Of a stretch of DNA of 64,000 bases, positions 34,045-44,313 are shown piece after piece (the stretch's first letter is position 1; the number at the start of each line of letters is the position of its first letter). This DNA is from Bubalus kerabau (Eukaryota > Chordata > Mammalia > Artiodactyla > Bovidae): contig NC_073624.1 of assembly GCF_029407905.1 (NCBI RefSeq), forward strand, positions 114,824,001-114,888,000, in the 5' to 3' direction. The notes under the pieces are model-generated. The model ran no database searches, was not told where the DNA came from, and was given only the letters and a program-made list of their open reading frames with translations. The position numbers were made by a program, and so were the translations under genes.

Positions 34045-34640
34045 TCTTTGGTATTAATTTCTCATCTTGACAGCAATTTCTTTTAAATGCTTTCATCTCA
34101 GCAATCACCCTCTGTGTTTTTTCAGGCTTCTGACTTTACTGAGACTTTCAATGGCTAAGTCAAAGATCTCTCTTGGTAAATGTCACATTGCACTTGAAAA
34201 TATGTGGGTTATTTTCAAATATCTTTTGATATTGATTTTTAACATAATTCCACAATGATAAGAGAACAGACTCTGTATGATTTCAATACCTTTAGACTGT
34301 GAAATTTTACACCTTGTTTTATGTCCCTGGTGTGTTCCAGTGTCTCCAAGTTTATAGTCTATGGGAACGTGAATAGAACTTTGCAACCTACTGTTGTGTG
34401 AAAATTGTATAAATCTTAATTATATTAAACTGGTTCATGGTGCTTTTCAGGTCTACTATACCCTTCTACTTTTCTGTATATTCATTCTATTAATTTTGAG
34501 AGCTTGATATTGAAATTCCAACAAAAATCTTAATTTATCCACTTAAAATAATTTTATTATAAAATGGGACTATATGACTTTGTTCTATATTTTCTAAGTG
34601 TTGTCTTACTTTCATAATTTAGAAATAAAAATAGAAAAAC
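34045..34640. repeat. old L1-derived sequence (possible)
   Basis: TGATTTCAATACCTTTAGAC, GTGTTCCAGTGTCTCCAAG and TATATTCATTCTATTAATTT follow in order the wording of an old L1 region. No open frame. Orientation not decided. Confidence 0.4.
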
Positions 34641-36574
34641 TATATTTGTATTCCCATAGTTCAGTAATTCTCTGATTAAATACAGACATCACCTTTGTAC
34701 TTTAAAAGAGTAATGCCACTGCTTTTAAATAGTCCATTTCAGCACAATAACCAGTGAGTGATTAACCATTTGGGGTGAGAACCAAAAAGAAACAGATTAA
34801 TTTATGTTAATTCATGAGTTGATTTCAGTATTAGTCATATACTAAAGTCTTAGTTAAATAACTAAGACTTTTTAAAAGAGTGTAGGAAAACTAGAAAGTT
34901 ACAGTTCTTTATGAGTCATCTCCATGGGTTTTTTGGTATTCCATAAATCTTGAAATTCTAAAGTAAATAAGGTTTAAAGTTAATACTTGGCAAGGTACTG
35001 TTCTCTGTCTTATTAAATTCTCATCAAAAGCTATGTATGAGGACATATGAAGTTCTGCCAATGTCTTCTCTAGCTAAGCTTCATAGGAAGGTCAAAATGT
35101 CTTTTAAAGAAAATAAAAAGAAAAAATACATTCCAGACTTTGTCTTTATAAAATGGACAACTGTTTACATTTCTTTTTAAATGTAATTTTGTGCAAAATT
35201 AAAGCAATAATATCCAGTGAGAGGTTTTTTGCTTTAAAATGATTGCAGCCAAGGTATACACATTTGCTTTGAGGAAAAAAAAAGTTTTATATTAATTCAT
35301 TTCAAAATAAGTTTTACTGAAAGAATTATAAAGTTGAAGACACTAAATATTACATGACCAAGTGGACCTTCTTGTTCTACCTGTTTACATTGACATATGC
35401 AAAAACCCTATAGTTCTGGAACCTACTTTGAATTCTTTCCTTTCTTCACACTGCATTTTGTTATTAGAAAATGAGATAACATAAAGAAGGAAAGAATATC
35501 TTTGCCTTTGTGAGCTTTGTGAGTTTGTAATACAGCTGAAGAGAACGAAAAAAGATTCATAAATCAGCATAACACAAGGCATAATATTCCAAAAGAGAAT
35601 TATAAAGAACAGTGTGGCAGTGAAGAGAATGGATTTATCAGCTTTCACTACGGAAGAAGTATCATTTGGACACACAGGATAAGTCTGATTTTGATAAGTT
35701 TGGGCAAGCTTCAGAAGGAGGAGCAGGCATGCCCATAAGAGCTACCCAGAGCAATACAGTTGCTCACAAGGACATCTGAAAACAGACCGTGCCAGCCTTT
35801 CCTCTCTGCAGTCATGCTTACAGAGTAAATCTGGCCTGGAACTGAAAAGGCTCCAATACCCACTGGGATCCTAAAACCACTGCAATATAAAAGCTAAATA
35901 ACTGTAAACCAGATAGCAGGCATAATACTTAAAAGACTTGAGTTTTCTCTGCAGACACAATGCATACTGGTTAGGGCATGTCTGTAGGTACTGCTGTTAT
36001 GAATCATACACAGAAAATATGTAGAAGAATATAAACCAAATGTAACTTTCATTCTCTCTGGATGAGAGAGAATAAACTTTTATTCTTTTGTGACTCGTGC
36101 TATTTTAAATTAATGATTCTTCCCATTTTTCAAGATAAACAAGTATTGCTAATGTCATTGTATAAATTAAATTTTGTTTCAACCAAAAAAATAAATAAGA
36201 TGGCTCAGTTTGAGCAAACTCCTATCATATGGCAAAATTCAAATGATTATATAGATTTCAGCCAAAGATTTTATTATAACTCTTTAAAATATAAACACTT
36301 AGAAAATTAAAGTAAAATGCAATAATGTTTTTGCATTGGTTAAAACTGTTAAGATGTTTGTTTTCATTCATTCACATAATGATTATTTATTCATTGAGAC
36401 ATGTCCAAGACCTTAAATACATATATAATCTCATAGGAGATGATTCCAATGTAATGCAATGAATGTTATAGAGAAACACACTGCTAAACAGTCTATTCAT
36501 AATCAGAGGTAAGAGACTAGGAAATTAATTAGCAACTAAGATTATCTATCATGGTTACAAAGATCTCTTCTTCT
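34641..36574. other. unassigned intronic sequence
   Basis: No gene. Short frames at 35385-35675 and 36062-36310 lack motifs. AT-rich. Confidence 0.5.
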
Positions 36575-36585
36575 AAAGTTACCAT

Positions 36586-38952
36586 CAGATCAGTCACTCA
36601 GTCATGTCCGACTCTTTGCGACCCCATGAATTGCACCACGCCAGGTCTCCCTGTCCATCACCAACTCCCGGAGTTCACTCAAACTCACGTCCATCGAGTC
36701 AGTGATGCCATCCAGCCATCTCATCCTCTGTCGTCCCCTTCTCCTCCTGCCCTCAATCCCTCCCAGCAGCAGAGTCTTTTCCAATGAGTCAACCCTTTGC
36801 ATGAGGTGGCCAAAGTACTGGAGTTTCAGCTTTAACATCATTCCTTCCAAAGAAATCCCAGGGCTGTCTCCTTCAGAATGGACTGGTTGGATCTCCTTGC
36901 AGTCCAAGGGACTCTCAAGAGTCTTCTCCAACACCACAGTTCAAAAGCATCAATTCTTCGGCGCTCAGCCTTCTTCACAGTCCAACACTCACATCCATAC
37001 ATGACCACAGGAAAAACCATAGCCTTGACTAGACAAACCTTTGTTGGCAAAGTAATGTCTCTGCTTTTGTATATGCTGTCTAGGTTGGTCATAACTTTCC
37101 TTCCAAGGAGTAAGCGTCTTTTAATTTCATGGCTGCAGTCACCATCTGCAGTGATTTTGGAGCCCAGAAAAATAAAGTCTGACACTGTTTCCACTGTTTC
37201 CCCATCTATTTCCCATGAAGTGATGGGACCAGATGCCATGATCTTCATTTTCTGAATGTTGAGCTTTAAGCCAACTTTTTCACTCTCCACTTTCACTTTC
37301 ATCAAGAGGCTTTTGAGTTCCTCTTCACTTTCTGCCATAAGGGTGGTGTCATCTGCATATCTGAGGTGATTGATATTTCTCCCGGCAATCATGATTCCAG
37401 CTTGTGTTTCTTCCAGTCCAGCATTTCTCATGATGTACTCTGCAGAGAAGTTAAATAAGCAGGGTGACAATATACAGCCTTGACGTACACCTTTCCCTAT
37501 TTGGAACCAGTCTGTTGTTCCATGTCTAGTTCTAACTGTTGCTTCCTGACCTGCATACAAATTTCTCAAGAGGCAGATCAGGTGGTCTGGGATTCCCATC
37601 TCTTTCATAATTTCCCACAGTTTATCGTGATCCACACAGTCAAAGGCTTTGGCATAGTCAATAAAGCAGAAATAGATGTTTTTATGGAACTCTCTTGCTT
37701 TTTCCATGATCCAGCGGATGTTGACAATTTGATCTCTGGTTCCTCTGCCTTTTCTAAAACCAGCTTGAACACCAGGAAGTTCACAGTTCACATATTGCTG
37801 AAGCCTGGCTTGGAGAATTTTGAGCACGACTTTACTAGTGTGTGAGATGAGTGCAATTGTGCAGTAGTTTGAGCATTCTTGGGCATTGCCTTTCTTTGGG
37901 ATTAGAATGAAAACTGACCTTTTCCAGTCCTGTGGCCACTGCTGAGTTTTCCAAATTTGCTGGCATAGTGAGTGCAGCACTTTCACAGCATCATCTTTCA
38001 GGATTTGAAATAGCTCCACTGGAATTCCATCACCTCCACTAGCTTTGTTCATAGTGATGCTTTCTAAGGCCCACTTGACTTCACATTTCAGGATGTCTGG
38101 CTCTAGGTCAGTGATCACACCATCGTGATTATCTGGGTCATGAAGATCTTTTTTGTACAGTTCTTCTGTGTATTCTTACCATCCCTTTTTAATATCTTCT
38201 GCTTCTGTTAGGTCCATACCATTTTGTCCTTTATCGAGCCCATCTTTGCCTGAAATATTCCTGTGGTATCTCTGATTTTCTTGAAGAAATCTCTAAGTCT
38301 TTCCCATTCTGTTGTTTTCCTCTATTTCTTTGCATTGATCGCTGAAGAAGGCTTTCTTATCTCTTCTTGCTATTCTTTGGAACTCTGCATTCACATGTTT
38401 ATATCTTTCCTTTTCTCCTTTGCTTTTCACTTCTGTTTTTTTCACAGCTATTTGTAAGGCCTCCCCAGACAGCCATTTTGCTTCTTTGCATTTCTTTTCC
38501 ATGGGGATGGTCTTGATCACTGTCTCCTGTACAATGTCATGATCCTCATTCCATAGTTCATCAGGCATTCTATCTATCAGATCTAGGCCCTTAAATCTAT
38601 TTCTCACTTCCACTGTATAATCATAAGGGATTTGATTTAGGTCATACCTGAATGGTCTAGTGGTGTTCCTTACTGTCTTCAATTTAAGTCTGAATTTGGC
38701 AATAAGGAGTTCATGATCTGAGCCACAGTCAGCTCCTGGTCTTGTTTTTGCTGACTGTATAGAGCTTCTCCATCTTTGGCCGCAAAGAATATAATTAATC
38801 TGATTTCGGTGTTGACTATCTGGTGATGTCCATGTGTAGAGTTTTCTCTTGTGTTGTTGGAAGAGGGTGGTTGTTATGACCAGTGCATTTTCTTGGCAAA
38901 ACTCTATTAGTCTTTGCCCTGCTTCATTCTGTATTCCAAGGCCAAATTTACC
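36586..38952 (-). mobile_element. BovB LINE, 2.4 kb, 5'-truncated, with 11-bp TSD
   Basis: The longest BovB in the window. TSD AAAGTTACCAT at 36575-36585 and 38953-38963 fixes both borders. On the minus strand it contains, from 5' to 3': the end of the AP-endonuclease part and the linker (38682-38293), the reverse transcriptase (38118-36838, open for 426 codons) and the 3' UTR with a one-copy CAGAT/CAGT tail. BovB of full length is about 3.2 kb, so about 0.8 kb of 5' end is missing. It is in the same orientation as NAV3, inside its 18-kb intron. Confidence 0.92.
36838..38118 (-). pseudogene. BovB reverse transcriptase, open RT core
   Basis: 426-codon frame. RT blocks in order: NKASGGDGIPVELFQ, QDWKRSVFILIPKKG (finger), AGFRKGRGTRDQI, FCFIDYAKAFDCVDHDKLWE (block A, first catalytic Asp), GKGVRQGCILSP (block B), NHLRYADDTTLMAES (block C, both Asp present) and LGSKITADGDCSHEIKRRLL (D/E). 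All recognised catalytic residues are intact. Defects: a stop just upstream (TAA in GGATGGTAAGAA near 38180) cuts it from the endonuclease part. A one-base loss near 36867 shifts the last 80 or so residues into the frame at 36937-36602 (LEGMMLKLKLQYFGHLMQRV). It is a mobile-element relic, not a host gene. Confidence 0.88.
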
Positions 38953-38963
38953 AAAGTTACCAT

Positions 38964-39067
38964 AAGTATAACATTTTTTCCAGGGGTAAGTGTTGATCAG
39001 CTATTAAATTAAGATGCTCAAGGTTACACAGAGAGAATATATCAAAACCAGAGTCTGTGTCATTAAC

Positions 39068-39112
<45 letters not shown>

Positions 39113-39988
39113 TTCTGCTTCAAGAGAAGCCTGAACTAGTCCCTGAAAGGTTAGGAAGGGTTAACCAAATAACAGTATGTGGGGTCAAGGAAGGTACAAT
39201 ATGTGAACTCTTGAGGGGTGAGAAACACCTTAAGTTAAAGGACTTGCAAGGAATTCAGAGGAATATTAAGAGTTGAACCCTACTTAAAGCTTTTCCCACA
39301 ACTTCTTTGTTATCAATGTGAAATAGACCTCTCTGGTGGCCTTCAAAAGGTTTTAAGAAACTGTGTCAGAGGAGTGTTCAGGAACAAGGGACTCCAAGAT
39401 CAAGAATCTTGAGATCTGGTAAATCTAATGGCAGAAGATGAATCCATAGAGATAAACAGGCGCTGGATGTGTAACATCTTCCACACCTTGCTAGTGGCTG
39501 GGCTTGATCTTAAGGCTCAGGACGGTAATAGTGCATTTGAAGCAAAAGAAATAAATTTTCAGTGTTGCATGGAAGTTATCCTTTTTTTTTTTTTTATGAT
39601 CACACAGTATATACATAGGTTTATAGATAGAATTTAATAAACGTTTCACAAATCAATTTCTACCCATACTATCTGCCATGTGCTTTAATTTTTAAAAGTC
39701 CATTTTAATGGGTTTAATTTTAATATGTCATTTGTAAAATATTAACTTCACAACAGGCTGCATTGTGAGGAACCTCATACTACATGTGAAGCACAGAAGC
39801 AGGGGACATGGGTTAGAAGCCACTTCTTTCTCCATCACTCAAAATCCCAGCACAGGAAGGGAATTCATACACATTAAGCATGTATATTATTTACTCCAAA
39901 TGCAAAATCCTTATCATTTTCACGATAGAGGCTGGAAAATTTGATATTCTGATCATTCAATAAAGCCTTAGAAATGACATATTTTTAT
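38964..39988. other. intronic sequence with a microsatellite
   Basis: A (CA)n run of about 19 units lies at 39071-39108 and an 11-13 T run near 39583. No gene recognised. Confidence 0.6.
39071..39108. repeat. (AC)n microsatellite
   Basis: Pure AC dinucleotide run followed by ATATAT; probably polymorphic. Confidence 0.93.
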
Positions 39989-39989
39989 A

Positions 39990-40298
39990 CTGCTACTGTT
40001 ACTGCTAAGTCACTTCATTCGTGTCCGACTCTGTGTGACCCCATAGATGGCAGCCCACCAGGCTCCCCCGTCCCTGGGATTCTCCAGGCAAGAACACTGG
40101 AGTGGGTTGCCATTTCCCTCTCCAATGCATGAAAGTGAAAAGTGAAAGTGAAGTCTCTCAGTCGTGTCCGACTCTTAGCGACCCCATGGACTGCAACCCA
40201 TCAGACTCCTCCATCCATGGGATTTTCCAGGCAAGAGTACTGGAGTGGGGTGCCATTGCCTTCTCTGGCGTTCTCTTGCCTTCTCTTGCCTTCTCTAC
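39990..40298 (+). mobile_element. Bov-A2 SINE with expanded tail
   Basis: Dimer from TGCTACTGTTACTGCTAAG. The normal 3' end GCCTTCTCT is repeated at 40258-40298 in four variants (CTTCTCTGGCGTTCTCTTGC and similar). TSD TTTTTATA at 39982-39989 and 40299-40306. Confidence 0.88.
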
Positions 40299-40563
40299 TT
40301 TTTATAAGTTTATACAATTGAGTACACAGCAGAAGCAGAATTCAAACTCATCCCCATCAGTCTTCAATGAAATAACAATTATTACCACACTATGCTTCCT
40401 ACCACTGTAACTGAGGCATTCTGAGTTAAGTCAGTTCCAGCTTTTGACTCAAGCTCTCTACATGATTAACAGACAGCTAGGTAGGATACAGTTCTGGCAC
40501 AAGATAGGTGCTGCAGAACAAGGTGGTTGAATGTAAGGATGAAATTGTTCAGTGAGAGAGTAT

Positions 40564-40752
40564 GGGCTTTCCTGGTGGCTCAGATTGTAAAGAATATGCC
40601 TGCAATGCAGGAGACCTAGGTTTGATTCCTGGGTTGGGAGGAAATGACAACCGACTCCGACTCCAGTATTCTTGCCTGGAGAATCCCATGGACAGAGGAG
40701 CCTGGCAGGCTATGATCCACAGGGTCTCAAAGAATCAGACCCAATGACTGAC
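40564..40752 (+). mobile_element. Bov-tA SINE
   Basis: Head GGGCTTTCCTGGTGGCTCAG, tail with CCCATGGACAGAGGAGCCTG, ends CAATGACTGACTAAC. Part of the linker (the AAGATCCCCTGGAGAAGG region) is deleted. Confidence 0.86.
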
Positions 40753-40864
40753 TAACAAACAAGCACATAAAGAGCATGTAAAATCTATGTGCTCCATACA
40801 GAGTCTAAGTTTATAAGGTTTAAGTGATTCCAAATTATTTCACAACTATCCAATGCTTTTTATA

Positions 40865-42190
40865 TTCTGGTAGATGAACATATAGAATGATTGATGTGGC
40901 CACAAGCCAAGGAATGCTGGCAGTTACCAGCAGCTGGAACAAACAAGGAATAGATTCCCCCCACAGCCCCTGGAGGGAGCACAGGACGGCTGAAGGCTTG
41001 ATTTTGGCCGTGGGATACTGATGTTATGTGGATCATAACAAACTGTGGAAAATTCTTAAAGAGATGGGAATACCAGACCACCTGACCTGCCTCCTGGGAA
41101 ATCTGTATGCAGGTCAAGAAGCAACTGTTAGAGCTGGACATGGAACATCAGACTGGTTCCAAATCGGGAAAGGAGTATGTCAAGGCTGTATACTGTCACC
41201 CTACTTATTTAATTTATATGCAGATTACATCATGTGAAATGCCGGGCTAGATGGAGCACAAACTGGAATCAAGATTGCCGGGAGAAATATCAATAACCTC
41301 AGATATGCAGATGACACCACCCTTATGGCAGAAAGCGAAGAACTAAAGAGCCTCTTGATGAAAGTGAAAGAGGAGAGTGAAAAAGTTGGCTTAAAACTTA
41401 ACATTCAGAAAACTAAGATCATGGCATTTGGTCCCATCACTTCATGGCAAACAGATGGAGAAACAATGGAAACAGTGACAAACTTTATTTTGGGAGGTTC
41501 CAAAATCACTGCAGATGGTGACAGCAGCCATGAAATTAAAAGACTCTTGCTCATTGGAAGAAAAGCTATGACCAAATTAGACAGCATATTAAAAAGCAGA
41601 GACATTACTTTAACAACAAAGAGCCATCTAGTCAAAGCTGTGCTGTCTGCAATAATCATGTATGGATGTGAGAGTTGGACTATAAAGAAAGCTGAGCACC
41701 AAAGAATTGATACTTTTGAACTGTGGTGTTGGAGAAGACTGTTGAGAGTTCCTTGGACTGCAAAGAGATTCAACCAGTCAGTCCTAAAGCAAATCAGTCC
41801 TGAATAGTCATTGGAAGGACTGATGCTGAAGCTGAAACTCCAATACTTTGGCCACCTGATGTGAAGAACTGACTCATTGGAAAAGCCCTGATGCTGAGAA
41901 AGATTGAAGGTGGGAGGGGAAGGGGATAAGAGAGGATGAGATGGTTGGATGGCATCACCAACTCAATGGACATGAGTTTGAGTAAGCTCTGGGAGTTGGT
42001 GATGGACAGAGAAGCCTAGCATGCTGCAGTCCATGGGGTCGCAAAGAGTTGGTCATGGCTGAGCGACTGAACTGACTGACTGAGTACTGATTTCAGATTT
42101 CTTGCATCCAGACAAGTGAGAGATTAAAGTTCTACTGTTTGAAGCCACATTTGTGATAATTTGTTACAGCAAGCACAAGAAACTAACACA
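40865..42190 (+). repeat. old MaLR-type LTR split by BovB
   Basis: The left piece to 41022 contains CCCTGGAGGGAGCACAGGAC and CTTGATTTTGGCCGTGGGA. The right piece 42092-42190 contains TTTCAGATTTCTTGCATCCAG, TTTGTGATAATTTGTTACAG and ends AAACTAACACA. These are adjacent segments of an MST/MLT-like solo LTR, separated only by the BovB insertion. Confidence 0.7.
41023..42084 (+). mobile_element. BovB LINE, 1.06 kb, inserted in an LTR
   Basis: Starts in the RT block after DCVDHNK (GGATCATAACAAACTGTGG) and runs to the 3' end (TGAACTGACTGACTGAG). TSD TACTGAT at 41016-41022 and 42085-42091. RT pieces at 41028-41237 (GKGVCQGCILSP), where an Arg codon has become TGA, and 41325-41807 (160 codons, RT C-terminus). 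The YADD box at about 41302 is present in nucleotides, but in a region cut by a stop and an in-frame 3-base loss. Confidence 0.9.
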
Positions 42191-42489
42191 ATTATCTACT
42201 TAGCAGAGCAGCAGGGCAAGGATGAGTCTTTAGCACATAAGGGTGAGTTGGGGTCTGTGAGCATGCAGATCTCTAGGCCTTGTCCTCTGAGGATTGATTT
42301 GCTAATCTATGGGGAGTGCAGATGAAAGACGCAGTTTAACTTGTTACCTTCTGCCACTGTGCACTATATCCCATGCTTTGCTTTTCTATTTCAAGTTAGT
42401 TTGTGCTGTGGGATAAGGCGAGGTAGGAAATAGTAATTCTGTTTGGCTCTTCAATTTGTTTTTGTGTTAATTTGGTCCGGGGTAAGACA
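42191..42489. other. unassigned sequence
   Basis: Nothing recognised. Confidence 0.45.
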
Positions 42490-42730
42490 CATGATTAAGT
42501 ACTACAGAATAACAATTTAAAGTTTTGCACTCAAATCTGAGTTTGAATCCTAGTTATGACATTTACACCCTGTAAGAAATCAACAAAATAAATTGATAAA
42601 GTTTTTACTCTCCTGAAGCCTCAGCTAACCTATCTGTGAAATGAGAATGAAAGCAGCTCCCACACAATAATATTATGTGAGGAATACAGATGTTTATGAA
42701 GAGCTTAGCTCTATACTAGGCATATGTGTA
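42490..42730 (+). repeat. MIR SINE remnant
   Basis: CTGAGTTTGAATCCTAGTTA, GAAGCCTCAGCTAACCTATC and TGTGAAATGAGAATGAAAGC follow the MIR consensus order. Confidence 0.7.
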
Positions 42731-42774
42731 TCTATGTCTGAGTGTATATATGTGTATGTATATATTTTCATACT

Positions 42775-43042
42775 GCTGCTGCTAAGTCGCTTCAGTCGTG
42801 TCCGGCTCTGTGCGACCCCACAGACGGAAGCCCATCAGGCTCCCCCGCCCCTGGGATTCTCCAGGCAAGAACACTGGAGTGGGTTGCCATTTCCTTCTCC
42901 AATGCATGAAAGTGAAAAGTGAAAGTGAAGTCGCTCTGTGGGTCTGACTCTTAGTGACCCCACGGACTGCAGCCCACCAGGCTCCTCCGCCCATGCGATT
43001 TTCCAGGCCAGAGTACTGGAGTGGGGTGCCATTGCCTTCTCC
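42775..43042 (+). mobile_element. Bov-A2 SINE
   Basis: Dimer. Perfect 13-bp TSD ATATTTTCATACT at 42762-42774 and 43043-43055. Low divergence. Confidence 0.93.
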
Positions 43043-43055
43043 ATATTTTCATACT

Positions 43056-44056
43056 AGAAATGCCCATATAAACACACATATTACAGAATCTAATTACAAT
43101 TAGATAGATATATAAGGGTACTCATATGGAAAATTTATTAGGACTTTCTCAGATAAAAATTGTTTTTTGTTTAAAATTCTATATTCTGCTTTAACTGACT
43201 TGGTGTTAGAGAATGATGAACATCATTTAATATTAGTTGCCTATTAAAAATGATATTAAATCTTCATTATAGGCTATAATTGCCAATAGAAAGTGTTATA
43301 AATATAAAATTATAAAATACTGCATCAGTACCTATTAACCTGAAAATATATTCTCTGGATTTTTAGTAAGTTCTTGCTTCTCCATTTGTTACAGAGAAGA
43401 AAACAAGGAATTTTTGTTTTTTATTATGAAGTTATAAAACTGTTCTAAACTTACATAATATCTATCTCTATATATTATATATAAGGGCAAAGCTACATAT
43501 AATAATATTTTCCAGATGCATAATTTCACCATAAAATCTATAAATCATTATCCCATATGCCTGTATGCTCTCCCAAACTAACCAAAGCTCCTATTTCTGC
43601 TGTAGATGGAATAAAATTAAAGAAAAACACTCCTTTATGTTGCAAGTTTGGAGGGAGGGGAGAGAGGAGAAGGATCCAAACACTAAAGAAGAAGGAGGGA
43701 GAGCTGGAAGAGGAAGAGGTTAAAATTTAAAGACTTGAGTTTCAGACCTTAATTTGTTAAATGCATTTATTAATAAGTTTAAAAGCAATGTGGCCTTGAC
43801 TCAAATTGTCGTGTTTTTTTGTCTTAAATAGACATGAGACAAAAACCGATTCTTCCACTTACTGAAAAGGGACACAAGCAGCCTCAATGAGGCAAATTCT
43901 TTTGTAGGTTTGCTATAATGGTGCATTGAAAATGCAAACAAGGCGTCTAGTACAGCCCTGGATACAGGAGGTTGGCAGTTAGTCTACAAGTGAATCAGTA
44001 AGTGGTACTGGTACTGCCGCACCCTCAGGTCCATCTCTAAAGCCTGGTGCTTCTAT
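43056..44056. other. unassigned intronic sequence
   Basis: AT-rich. Short purine-rich GGAGGGAGGGGAGAGAGGAG tract at 43650-43700. No gene. Confidence 0.5.
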
Positions 44057-44072
44057 GATGCAGTTTCACAAT

Positions 44073-44297
44073 GGGCTTCCCAGGTGGCGCTAGTGGCAAA
44101 GAACAACCTCCAGTGCAGGACATGTAAGAGGTGTGGGTCTGATCCCTGCGTCAGGAAGGTCCCCTGGAGGAAGACATGGGAACCCACTCCAGTATTCCTG
44201 CCTGGAGAATCCCTTGCACAGAGGAGCCTTGTGGGCTACAGTCCACAGGACCATAAAAAGTAGGACACAGCTAAAGTGACTTAGGATGCATGCATGG
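44073..44297 (+). mobile_element. Bov-tA SINE
   Basis: Full copy. 16-bp imperfect TSD GATGCAGTTTCACAAT / GATGCAATTTCATAAT at 44057-44072 and 44298-44313 (14 of 16). Confidence 0.9.
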
Positions 44298-44313
44298 GAT
44301 GCAATTTCATAAT

